Positions 11,407 to 19,657 of a DNA stretch of 20,480 nucleotides are shown piece by piece. The notes below the pieces were generated by a model. That model did no database searches. It was not told where the DNA came from and saw nothing but the letters and a program-made list of their open reading frames with translations. Each line of letters starts with the position of its first letter. Positions within the stretch are counted from its first letter, which is position 1. This DNA is from a virus. The position numbers and the translations under genes were made by a program. The stretch is from positions 1 to 20,480 of IMG/VR virus record IMGVR_UViG_3300025047_000001, one strand, 5' to 3'.

Positions 11407-14372
11407 GTAACGATTTAAGTTTGATGATCCGCCTTAAGGGCGAATCTTCAGACCTGGTCAACGCACTCAGCAAAGCCAGCGCCCAGAACCGGGTGCTTAA
11501 TGGCGAGCTGCGTGCTACCGGCACGAGCTCTCAAACCGCAACTCGTGGTTTTGACCAGGTGACCCGCCAAAGCACCGCGATGACCGGCGCACTCCGTACT
11601 GCCGGTTTAGCACTGACGACATACTTCGGTGTGACTCAGCTTAAGAACATGGCCACCAACCTGACCAGTGCCGCCGGTAAGATGCAGGACGCCGAGGTTC
11701 GCCTTAAAAACCTAACCAGCTCTTCCTCTGAGTTTGCTGAAGCGCAAGACTTTATTAGCCAAACGGCTGAGCGACAGAGCCAGGACATTCTGGTTTTAAC
11801 CGATTCTTACGCTCGTCTACTCGCTCTCCAGAGTGGAGGCATCATTACCGGCGGGGAAACTCGTGAGATTATGCTTGGTATTAACGATGCAGCTGCCGGT
11901 CTTGGTGCAACTTCCGCTCAGGTTAAGCAAGTCATGTATGGCTTGTCTCAGGCGTTAGCCTCGCCAATTGTGCGCGCTGAAGAGCTTAACCAGGTGGTTG
12001 AATCGCTTCCGTCGTTACTTCAGGCGATGGATAACGCGGCGGGGGCTGGTGAAGGCGGCTTCCGGCAGATGGTTAATTCCGGTCAGGTGACTTCAGAGTT
12101 TTTTAAAACAACGCTTATCCAGTCACTTAAAAAATGGGAAGGTGCCGCTGAATCAACCTATGACAACATTAACGCCAAAATCCAGCGCAACCGCAACCAG
12201 TACCTTGCTATGGCCAAGGCATTCGAACAGCCTATTGACGATGCGCTGACACCACTACTCAATGCTCAGTCGGCGGCAATGGAATTTGCGGCTAACAATG
12301 CGCAGACGTTGGCGACGGTTTTACAAACAACATTGATTGCCGGCACCGGTTCGTTAACAGGTATTTTATTAACCTATACCGCAGCGCGGATTCAAGCCAG
12401 CAACGCTGAACGCGCTTCAATGATTGTAAAGCAACAAGCCGCCCAGGCAGATCACCAGCAGGCATTAGCCGCTCAACGCGTCGCCCAGTCAGAAGTCGCT
12501 AAAGCAGCTGCATATCGTTCATCGGTTACTGGCTTAACCTCTGTTACGGTTGCCACCAACCGCTACAATGCCGCTCAAAATGCCCTGACAGCTGCGAACA
12601 CCCGTGTAGCCGCTACACAAACTGCCAACGCCGCAGCCACTGCCGCGCTCGCTGGACGTATGGGAATGCTAACCCGCATCGGTGGTGGTATCCTGCGCCT
12701 ACTAGGTGGCTGGCCGGGGCTATTAATTACCGGCGGTCTGGCATTGCTGACGTTTGGCGGCAGAGCGAAGCAAGCCGCCGAGGACACGTTTGAGTATTCC
12801 GATTCACTGTACTCACTCAAAGACGCTATCGGTAAAACCGTCGACCAGCTTCGTTCTGATCAGGAAGCCGCCGGACAGGAACTGCAAAAACTGACGGAGC
12901 ACCTTAAGGAGCTAGAAGAGCAAAAGAAACAGCTTGAAGAAAGCAATAAAATGACGACCTTCAATGTCTTTGCCGGTGACCCCGGTGGCGTCTATGCAAA
13001 AGAAAAAGCCGAGCTTGAAGAACTCGACCTTTTAATCGCTGACGTTACGGAGAAACGCCGAAAGCTTATAGATGCAAGGTCTAAACGTTCTGACACTATC
13101 GATGAGAAGAAAGATGAAGGTCAGAAAGCCGAACAAGAAAAAGAAAAAATGCGTCTGAAATCCGTCCAGGAGCAAGCGCAAAAAATGCTGGAAAGCCTTG
13201 AGAAGCAAAAACAGCTTCAGGGACAGGTTTCTGAAGTTGCCAAGGTGCGCTATGAAGTCGAGCACGGTGCGTTAAAAGAAATTGAAGCCACCACCAAGCA
13301 GTTGCTCATTGAAAAAGCTAAAGAGCTGGATGCGGAAAAAGCGAAACAGAAACTTCAGTCGACGGCTGAAGACTACCTGTCTAATTTGCGCGAGCAGGCG
13401 AACGTCCACAGTATCACTACCGAGCTCGCAAGGGTTCGTTACGAGATTGAGCACGGTGAGCTCCAGGGCATCAATGCAGAGCTTGAAAAACAGCTAATAA
13501 ATGAAGCCCGCTTAGCCGATGCTGCCCGCAAAAAAGAAGAGCAAAAGCAGGCTGACAAAAAAGTAGAGCAGCAATTTACCTCTTTGACCGGGTCGATGGA
13601 AACCGACCTGATGAACCCTGAACAGAAGCTTCGGGCCGAATACGAAAAACGCCTGCAATTGATAGATGAGTACGGCAAGCTTCAGGTAGCCAAAACGAAA
13701 GAAGTTGAAAACGCCAAACTTCAGGCGAAACAGCTTTTTAATAAACAAACTGAAGAGCTTCAGCGCAAGCAGCTGCAATCTCAACTCTACGCCGGGCAGC
13801 AGATTTTCGACGGCATGGCCGGTTTGGCGAAAGCCTTCGGCGGTGAACAATCGGCTGCTTATAAAGCCATGTTTGCGGTCAGTAAAGGCTTTGCCATTGC
13901 TCAGGGCGTGCTGAACCTTTCGACTGCTATTTCGAATGCGTTTGCCCTGCCCTGGCCGTCGAACATTCCGGCAATGGCCACCGCAGCATCAGAAGGTGGT
14001 CGGCTACTTACCACCATCAAAGGCACAACTTACCAGGGGCAAGCGCACGACGGTATTTCCCGCGTTCCGGCGTCTAATGAAGGCACATGGATGCTGCGCC
14101 GCGACGAGATGGTTCTTAACCCTCGTCAGCGCGATAACTTCGAACACCTGGTAAACCGTGTTGATGGTATGGGCGCAGGTCGTGCCGGCGGCGGCCAGAT
14201 TATTGAGTTTAAACCACAAATTGCAATCGATGCCCGTGGCGCAGCAGAAGGCGTTGAAAACCGCTTAGAAGGTGTAATGGACGAAATGATGGAGCAAATG
14301 AAGCAAGAGCTGTATGACGACTTTGCCAATAACGGTCCGTTATCGCAGCGGCTACGGAGTAACGCGGCATGA
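11403..14372 (+). CDS. Tail tape measure protein
   Basis: 989 residues from a GTG at 11403, overlapping the chaperone stop (GTGA). Tape measure proteins set tail length and later help DNA enter the cell. The N-terminal 260 residues match the phage tape measure N-terminal domain (KMQDAEVRLKNLTSSSSEF, an SLSQALASPIVRAEELNQ-like segment, ESLPSLLQAMDNAAG). A hydrophobic Gly/Leu segment lies at about 420-452, a possible membrane-insertion region. From about 470 to 830 the sequence is very rich in Lys, Glu and Gln with long coiled-coil stretches. The C-terminal 150 residues hold a Gly/Ala-rich part (GQAHDGISRVPASNEGTWML) typical of tape measure ends. Two related segments repeat at residues 612 and 675. 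Tail length cannot be given exactly, but about 1.5 angstrom per residue would give roughly 150 nm. Confidence 0.93.
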   Translation: MSNDLSLMIRLKGESSDLVNALSKASAQNRVLNGELRATGTSSQTATRGFDQVTRQSTAMTGALRTAGLALTTYFGVTQLKNMATNLTSAAGKMQDAEVRLKNLTSSSSEFAEAQDFISQTAERQSQDILVLTDSYARLLALQSGGIITGGETREIMLGINDAAAGLGATSAQVKQVMYGLSQALASPIVRAEELNQVVESLPSLLQAMDNAAGAGEGGFRQMVNSGQVTSEFFKTTLIQSLKKWEGAAESTYDNINAKIQRNRNQYLAMAKAFEQPIDDALTPLLNAQSAAMEFAANNAQTLATVLQTTLIAGTGSLTGILLTYTAARIQASNAERASMIVKQQAAQADHQQALAAQRVAQSEVAKAAAYRSSVTGLTSVTVATNRYNAAQNALTAANTRVAATQTANAAATAALAGRMGMLTRIGGGILRLLGGWPGLLITGGLALLTFGGRAKQAAEDTFEYSDSLYSLKDAIGKTVDQLRSDQEAAGQELQKLTEHLKELEEQKKQLEESNKMTTFNVFAGDPGGVYAKEKAELEELDLLIADVTEKRRKLIDARSKRSDTIDEKKDEGQKAEQEKEKMRLKSVQEQAQKMLESLEKQKQLQGQVSEVAKVRYEVEHGALKEIEATTKQLLIEKAKELDAEKAKQKLQSTAEDYLSNLREQANVHSITTELARVRYEIEHGELQGINAELEKQLINEARLADAARKKEEQKQADKKVEQQFTSLTGSMETDLMNPEQKLRAEYEKRLQLIDEYGKLQVAKTKEVENAKLQAKQLFNKQTEELQRKQLQSQLYAGQQIFDGMAGLAKAFGGEQSAAYKAMFAVSKGFAIAQGVLNLSTAISNAFALPWPSNIPAMATAASEGGRLLTTIKGTTYQGQAHDGISRVPASNEGTWMLRRDEMVLNPRQRDNFEHLVNRVDGMGAGRAGGGQIIEFKPQIAIDARGAAEGVENRLEGVMDEMMEQMKQELYDDFANNGPLSQRLRSNAA
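13236..13472 (+). repeat. Two-copy segment repeat in the tape measure protein
   Basis: VAKVRYEVEHGALKEI (residues 612-627, bases 13236-13283) and LARVRYEIEHGELQGI (residues 675-690, bases 13425-13472) are related, 63 residues apart. The DNA has diverged, so this is an old internal duplication and not a recent slip. Gain or loss of such units is a known way of changing tail length. Confidence 0.6.
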
Positions 14373-14962
14373 ACCTATTCCCTGAAATTGAGCCAACCCG
14401 CAGCGGCTTCACTCTCATTCCGGCCACTAAAATTATGGAGTCGCCTTATAACCAGGTGGAGGAAGTGTGGGAAGAGCCTGGTGACAAATGGCACATTTCA
14501 CTTCGCTGGGCGTTTCTTACCAAAGCAGAAGGCCGCCAGTTACGGGCTCACTTAATGGCGCTTCGTGGCCACAGCGGCGTGACTTTTATTGAAGATACTG
14601 CGCATGAGAACGAAGGCTCCTGGAATGGTGTGCCGGTAGTGCATGGGGCTGACCAGTATGGCGTCACGTTAACAGCAAGAGGTTTAGCGCCGTCGCAAAC
14701 CATAGGCAAAGCAGGAGACCGCTTTCAGTTAGGTAACCGTTTACACGAACTAACGGAAGATGCCCAGTCGAACGGCTCCGGCGTGGTAACGCTAAATTTT
14801 CAGCCCGAAGTTATTACCATTCCAACGGATGGTGAAGCGCTTATCAGCGACCGTCCACGGGTGCGCGCCATGCTGAAAGACCCCAGCAAGTTACCCTCGT
14901 TCTCTGGTACCAAAGCCGGTTTTCGCAACATTCAGATTGAGTTTCAGGAGGCACTGCGCTGA
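14369..14962 (+). CDS. Distal tail protein-like, function inferred from position
   Basis: 197 residues, starting in the tape measure stop (ATGA). Visible features are an aromatic-rich N-terminal beta section (EEVWEEPGDKWHISLRWAFL) and an ALRGHSGVTFIED stretch near residue 65. A second domain opens with GKAGDRFQLGNRLHELTED and ends in FRNIQIEFQEALR. The place after the tape measure, and the size, fit proteins that form the first ring of the tail tip in siphoviruses such as the B3/D3112 group. I cannot name a family with certainty. Confidence 0.65.
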   Translation: MNLFPEIEPTRSGFTLIPATKIMESPYNQVEEVWEEPGDKWHISLRWAFLTKAEGRQLRAHLMALRGHSGVTFIEDTAHENEGSWNGVPVVHGADQYGVTLTARGLAPSQTIGKAGDRFQLGNRLHELTEDAQSNGSGVVTLNFQPEVITIPTDGEALISDRPRVRAMLKDPSKLPSFSGTKAGFRNIQIEFQEALR

Positions 14963-15585
14963 TGCGATTTACCGAACCGAGCATTGAGCAAGTACTGCTA
15001 AGTACTGACCCGAAACGCCAGCTTGTTTTTGCTGAACTGGAGTTTCCGAGCGGATGGGTTCGCGCCCATACCGGTGTAGGTGAGCGTACTTATAACGGCC
15101 AGGTATATCTGGGCGTTGGAGAATTAGCCAAGATTGGCAAGTTCAAAGAATCTGCCGGCAAATCGCCAAACGGCTTTGAGGTATCGATGATGTTTGACGA
15201 CTTAACGCTGTTCTCTGACATCGTTAACGAAGACCCTACCGGCCTGACTGCGCGGCTTCATTTAATTGGCCTGGATGAAAACCGACGCATTCAGGGTGGT
15301 GCACTTCTGTTTGATGGTTTCAACGGTGGCCTGTCCGTTAAAAAAGGCAAGCCTTTCACGGCCACATTACGCCTGACTGACTGGTATGAACGCTGGAGCA
15401 ATCCGGTAAGAAATGCCCGAATCAGCGATGCAGCTCAACAGGCAATTCACCCTGGCGATAAAATTTACGACCAGGTTGAAAAGCTCGCCAAAGGCATTGA
15501 AAGCGACGTCCCTGGTCAACACGTGGGCGGCTCTGCCGGCGGTGGCTCTTCAACTAAACGGATCAGGAGACTAAGCGAACGATGA
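14962..15585 (+). CDS. Tail tip/baseplate hub-like protein (DUF2163-like)
   Basis: 207 residues. The N-terminal half resembles DUF2163/BR0599-type tail hub proteins: LVFAELEFPSGWVRAHTGVG, TYNGQVYLGVGELAKIG, then FEVSMMFDDLTLF, DGFNGGLSVKKGKPFTATLRL near residue 115, and a WYERWSNPVRNARISD stretch. The last 30 residues are Gly/Ser-rich and basic and probably flexible. It likely forms part of the ring linking the tail tube to the J-like tip. The start shares one base with the previous stop (CTGATG), and its stop overlaps the next ATG by 4 bases. Confidence 0.65.
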   Translation: MRFTEPSIEQVLLSTDPKRQLVFAELEFPSGWVRAHTGVGERTYNGQVYLGVGELAKIGKFKESAGKSPNGFEVSMMFDDLTLFSDIVNEDPTGLTARLHLIGLDENRRIQGGALLFDGFNGGLSVKKGKPFTATLRLTDWYERWSNPVRNARISDAAQQAIHPGDKIYDQVEKLAKGIESDVPGQHVGGSAGGGSSTKRIRRLSER

Positions 15586-15983
15586 AACGTAGAAATGACT
15601 GGCCGACTGAGTTAGCTAACTTCCTTTTAAACACCCGTAAAACGCCGTTTAAATGGGGTGAAAACGACTGTTGTTTGTTTGCGGCCAACGCCATTTTAGC
15701 AATGGGTGGCCATGACGTGGCCAAGGACGTTCGTGGGCACTACAAAACCGCCATTGGTGCCCGACGCATTATGAAAAGCGTTGGCGCTAATTCGTTGGTT
15801 GAACTGTTAACACAACGTTTAGGCGAGGCAGACGGAAAGCTCGTTCGGGGCGCTATTGTCGTGATCGAGTCTGAAGGTGAGCAAGTTGCCGGCGTTTTTT
15901 ATCACAAGCCCTGGGCATTAACGGAAAGCGGTTTGCGGTGTATGCCGCTTGAGTCTGTCATTCAATCATGGAGCCTTAGCTAA
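15582..15983 (+). CDS. NlpC/P60-like tail protein (DUF6950-type)
   Basis: 133 residues. FKWGENDCCLFAANAILAMGG (residues 23-43) looks like the cysteine helix of NlpC/P60 peptidoglycan peptidases, with C30 or C31 in the nucleophile place. The gene stands directly before the J-like tip gene, as the cell wall hydrolase gene K does in lambda. The histidine expected in mid-domain is not obvious (only H in GVFYHKPWAL, about residue 106), so activity is uncertain. It could be an active peptidoglycan hydrolase for DNA entry or a structural relic. The start overlaps the previous stop (ATGA). Confidence 0.7.
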   Translation: MKRRNDWPTELANFLLNTRKTPFKWGENDCCLFAANAILAMGGHDVAKDVRGHYKTAIGARRIMKSVGANSLVELLTQRLGEADGKLVRGAIVVIESEGEQVAGVFYHKPWALTESGLRCMPLESVIQSWSLS

Positions 15984-18900
15984 TGCCTCCTGCTGTCGCT
16001 GCCGTTGCCGCCGGGGTTGTAGCAGGTGCTGCCGCCAGCTCTGTCGTTGTGGGCATTGCTGTTGCCATTGGTACCGTCGCTCTACAGAACTCGTTAAAAC
16101 CGGAAATGCCAGGTGTTGAAGAGGCCGTCAATGAGTCACAGACTCTGACCACGACACCGCTTCAACCGCACCGCGGCGTTTATGGCGAGTGCGTCGTATC
16201 TGGCTCTATTGTGGGTTATGGCAAACGCAAGATGGGTGAAAAAGAGGCTCACGTTGTCGTTGTGACATTAGCCGGCCACCAAATCGAATCGGCTGAGCTT
16301 TATGAAGTAAATGGTAAACAAAAACCCTCCGGTACCACTGCTGAGATTGTCCGGGGCGACCAGACAACCGTTAATCAAACCGCACTACAATACTGCGACG
16401 GCTGGACAGCAGACCATATTGGTTTTGGTCGGGCTTACGCCGTGATAACGATACCAATTGACCCGGAAGAAATGCCGTCAGGGCTTCAGAACATCACATT
16501 TAAAGTGAAAGGCAAACGCGTTTACGATCCACGCAAAGACAGCACAGTTGGCGGCAGCGGCTCTCACCGCTCCAATAATGAGTCCACGTGGGAATGGTCT
16601 GATAACTCTATTTTGTGTGCGTTTGATTACCAACGGTTTCATGGGTTTCGTCAACTTAGCCTGAACAAATTTGACTTGGCTCACGTTATGAGCCAGGCAA
16701 ATATCTGTGATGAGTTAGTCGACTATACCGACAGCGACGGCGAACAGCAGAGTGAAAAACGTTTTACCTGCAACGGCTCCTGGACGTTTGACCAATCACC
16801 TCCGAAAGTACTGGAGCGGCTCATTAGCTCATGCGGTGGTAAATCATACCGCCGTGGCGGCAAAATATATCTGCAAACAGCCAGCTACCATGGCATGGCC
16901 GAAATGACCCTCACCGATACCGATGCTGCCGGTGAGATAATCATTACCCCACACCGTGAATTAAAAGACCGTTGCAACCTGGTTCGGGCGTCATTACAAG
17001 ACCCGAAAAAAGGCTATCAACCCGCCGATGCGCCAGTAGTGACGAATGCCATCTATGTGGAACGTGACGGGATGGAGCTTGAAGACGAGCTTCAGCTGAA
17101 CTTTACCAATTCGGCGACCATGGCGCAGCGCCTGATGAAATACCACCTTGAGCGCAATCGCGCCGGGATGCGTATTCAGTTTCCATGCAAAGCAAAAGGT
17201 TTGTTGGCCATGGCAGGAACGACGGTGCACGTCGACTTGCCCAATGAAGGCATTGATAAAGAGTTTATCGTAAGCGACTGGGGCTTTGATGTTGATTCGA
17301 AAAAGGTTTCACTGGTGCTTGAGGAAGAGTCCCCTGCTCTTTATAGCGATAGTCTGGTGCCTTCTGAAGGCGACGTAACACCCAATACTGACCTACCAGA
17401 TTTAACGCGCCCGGAGCCACCCGAGTCTTTATCATTTGTTCTCGACCCAATATCGACCCACAGACAAGGTTACGTTACCTGGTCACATCCTATATCGCGC
17501 GCTGTGACTGAGTACCGAGTGGTGATCCGTAAAGACGGTGACAACATCGTTGAGTACCCGGTTATTGCGCGAAGCGGCGCTCGGCTAAAACAGGACATCA
17601 ACGGACTTGATGCCGGGCAGTACAGTCTTGAAATATACGCACGCAACCGATACGACCGGATGTCGTTGCCGGCCACTATTTCGTTAACCCTGAATATTCC
17701 GTCGCCTCCAACCAACTTAGGCATTACTGCCGGCAACTGGGAAGTAACTTCTGCCCCCGTATTAAGTGGCGTTGGCCTGGGCACAGTATTTGAGTTCGCT
17801 TTTGAAGAAGTAACCAACATCATCGGGCTTGGCATGACTATCGTTAAGCCTGGTTTAAGACCGGAAACAGAGCACACACTTTACGCTCGGACAGTTAATC
17901 CGCTGGGTAAGTCTGACTGGGTATCAGAGACCTTTACGACAACGGACCACGACGAACAACTTTCTCCCTGGCTTCAGGGTATTCGTGAAGAGCTGGATGC
18001 GGTCGATCTAGTCATTGATAACTGGGATAGCTGGAATCCGGCACGGGAGGTTTCTGAGCAACTGACTAATATCTTTAGTGACCATAAGCGTCAGGAAGAT
18101 AACCGAGCGACTTTAGAGGTTGCAAGAGATGCAGGTCGAGCCGCAGACGGAGCTTTAGAGGCTATAAATGGGATAAGAGCGGAAATTGACGACCCTGTCA
18201 GCGGGCTGGGCGCTACCTTTGAATTTGCGCAGCAAATAAAAACTACTGTCGACGGAAATACCAATGCACTAAATACACTGGGTAATAGTGTTTATGATGA
18301 AAACACTGGGTTAAGCGCAACCAACCAAATTGCCCAATCGGCAAAAACAACCGCTGAAAATAACGGCCAGTCTATAACTCAAATAATAACAAGAGTGGAT
18401 GATGCTGAGTCTGGTATCAATGCCCAGGCCAACCTAATACAAGAGGTGCAACAGTCTGCTGCGAATAACGCTAGTTCGATAAGTCAACTACAAACCACTG
18501 TAGGCGACCCCGACACAGGGCTTAGCGCGACGAATACACTGGCTCAGTCCGCAAAGACTGGGGCCAATAATAACGCCAGTGCCATAAGCGGGTTAGATTC
18601 GCGGGTTGAGAGTAACGAAGAGTTTGCTGCCGCGCAGCTTCAGTTGAATGCGACCTATGACAATGAGCTCGACCAGTTGGTTGCGAGAGCTGCCTTAATT
18701 ACGGACGTTAACGACCGTATCACCGGGATGATAATAGAAGACGATGGCATTGAACGTAAGCTTGAATTTATCGGCGATAGCGCCCGTTTTGTTGATGGTA
18801 ACGGGCAGTTAAAAGTCTACTTCAGCTTAACTCAGGGGCGGTTCGTCTTTGATGGCCATGTCGTCGCTCGCAGTGGATCATTTGCAGGTGAATTGCAGGC

Positions 18901-19651
18901 CGCTTCCGGAACCTTCACGGGTGAGCTTCAAGCGGCAACGGGCACGTTTAAAGGCGATTTACAGGCCGCTGAAGGAACGTTCTCAGGTGACCTTGAAGCC
19001 GCAGGCGGAACATTTTCAGGATTATTGCAAGCTGCCGGTGGGACGTTTACCGGCAGCCTTATCGCGGCTAGCGGTTCTTTCTCGGGAAGTATTACCGGCG
19101 CAACCGGAACCTTTGAAGGAGCTGTCCGCGCCGAGAAGATTATCGGGGACGTGTTTAACGTAAAACGCGTGACCCCACCATACTCTAACCGCTGGTACTC
19201 AAGTAATTTTTCTTCCACCGTTTCTGAGCGTCGGGTGCTACGCGTTAGCATGCCGGCGCTCAATAAAAGCCGAACTCTAAAGTTCACCAATCTAACTCTC
19301 GGCTTCGGTAATGCAAATCTTACCAGTGGTGAATCTGCACTCGGCACTGTCCGGGCTAAAAAAGCGAATGGCCAGACACTGAAAACATGGAATATCGACC
19401 TGACAGGCCGAGCTCATGCAGGCTTTTACGTCGACTTTGGCTTTGGGGAAATGAACGTTATTGATGATGTTCAACTCTCAGCGAACGACACCATTGTCGA
19501 CTTCACAATTCAAGTTCATAGCGTAACCGGCAGTCCGAATTTTGAATTGATTGCAGGTGTCTCGTTAGCGAACAACGTATTAGAAAACTATCACTTCGTC
19601 CAGGTTGAATCTGTGCTGAAAAATAGCACGGCTGGAATATCATTTTCGTGA
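15983..19651 (+). CDS. J-like tail tip attachment / host specificity protein
   Basis: 1222 residues, the last tip protein before the fibre. An Ala/Val/Gly-rich hydrophobic segment occupies residues 1-35. A hub-type region follows to about 470, including a TPLQPHRGVYGECVVSGSIVG stretch near residue 52 and an FTCNGSWTFDQSPPKVLERLI segment near 258. Residues about 475-650 look like two fibronectin type III domains (YRVVIRKDGD, YSLEIYARNRYDR, HTLYARTVNPLGKSDW). Residues about 670-890 are helical with heptad-like repeats, suggesting a trimeric coiled coil. Next comes a short DUF1983-like section (RFVDGNGQLKVYFSLTQGRFVFDG), then eight 11-residue Gly/Phe repeats (965-1052), and a beta C-terminal domain. 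The whole matches a trimeric central fibre. The C-terminal domain is the likely host contact. The ATG overlaps the previous stop by one base. Confidence 0.9.
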   Translation: MPPAVAAVAAGVVAGAAASSVVVGIAVAIGTVALQNSLKPEMPGVEEAVNESQTLTTTPLQPHRGVYGECVVSGSIVGYGKRKMGEKEAHVVVVTLAGHQIESAELYEVNGKQKPSGTTAEIVRGDQTTVNQTALQYCDGWTADHIGFGRAYAVITIPIDPEEMPSGLQNITFKVKGKRVYDPRKDSTVGGSGSHRSNNESTWEWSDNSILCAFDYQRFHGFRQLSLNKFDLAHVMSQANICDELVDYTDSDGEQQSEKRFTCNGSWTFDQSPPKVLERLISSCGGKSYRRGGKIYLQTASYHGMAEMTLTDTDAAGEIIITPHRELKDRCNLVRASLQDPKKGYQPADAPVVTNAIYVERDGMELEDELQLNFTNSATMAQRLMKYHLERNRAGMRIQFPCKAKGLLAMAGTTVHVDLPNEGIDKEFIVSDWGFDVDSKKVSLVLEEESPALYSDSLVPSEGDVTPNTDLPDLTRPEPPESLSFVLDPISTHRQGYVTWSHPISRAVTEYRVVIRKDGDNIVEYPVIARSGARLKQDINGLDAGQYSLEIYARNRYDRMSLPATISLTLNIPSPPTNLGITAGNWEVTSAPVLSGVGLGTVFEFAFEEVTNIIGLGMTIVKPGLRPETEHTLYARTVNPLGKSDWVSETFTTTDHDEQLSPWLQGIREELDAVDLVIDNWDSWNPAREVSEQLTNIFSDHKRQEDNRATLEVARDAGRAADGALEAINGIRAEIDDPVSGLGATFEFAQQIKTTVDGNTNALNTLGNSVYDENTGLSATNQIAQSAKTTAENNGQSITQIITRVDDAESGINAQANLIQEVQQSAANNASSISQLQTTVGDPDTGLSATNTLAQSAKTGANNNASAISGLDSRVESNEEFAAAQLQLNATYDNELDQLVARAALITDVNDRITGMIIEDDGIERKLEFIGDSARFVDGNGQLKVYFSLTQGRFVFDGHVVARSGSFAGELQAASGTFTGELQAATGTFKGDLQAAEGTFSGDLEAAGGTFSGLLQAAGGTFTGSLIAASGSFSGSITGATGTFEGAVRAEKIIGDVFNVKRVTPPYSNRWYSSNFSSTVSERRVLRVSMPALNKSRTLKFTNLTLGFGNANLTSGESALGTVRAKKANGQTLKTWNIDLTGRAHAGFYVDFGFGEMNVIDDVQLSANDTIVDFTIQVHSVTGSPNFELIAGVSLANNVLENYHFVQVESVLKNSTAGISFS
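18302..18574 (+). repeat. 70-residue period repeat in the J stalk
   Basis: NTGLSATNQIAQSAKTTAENN (from 18302) and DTGLSATNTLAQSAKTGANNN (from 18512) are near copies 210 bases apart, and an earlier looser copy (SGLGATFEFAQQIKTTVDGN) lies near 18200. The units appear to be stacked segments of the helical stalk. Confidence 0.7.
18875..19138 (+). repeat. Eight tandem 33-bp (11-residue) repeats in the J-like gene
   Basis: Exact 33-base period with no indels: eight units with the consensus G-[TS]-F-x-G-x-[LIV]-x-x-A-x, from GSFAGELQAAS (18875) to GTFEGAVRAEK (ending 19138). Fixed Gly, Phe and Gly positions suggest a stacked beta-helix or triple-stranded beta stalk. The DNA copies differ at many third positions, so the array is old but could still change length by recombination. 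Confidence 0.92.
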
Positions 19652-19657
19652 GGATTT

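Noticed and set aside
18875-19138. CRISPR-like array because of the 33-bp periodicity
   Set aside because: The period is exact with no spacers, it lies in frame in a coding gene, and all units encode the same protein motif.
18928-19347. 139-codon antisense frame across the J repeats
   Set aside because: Its Pro/Ala/Val repeat pattern is just the reverse complement of the 33-bp array.
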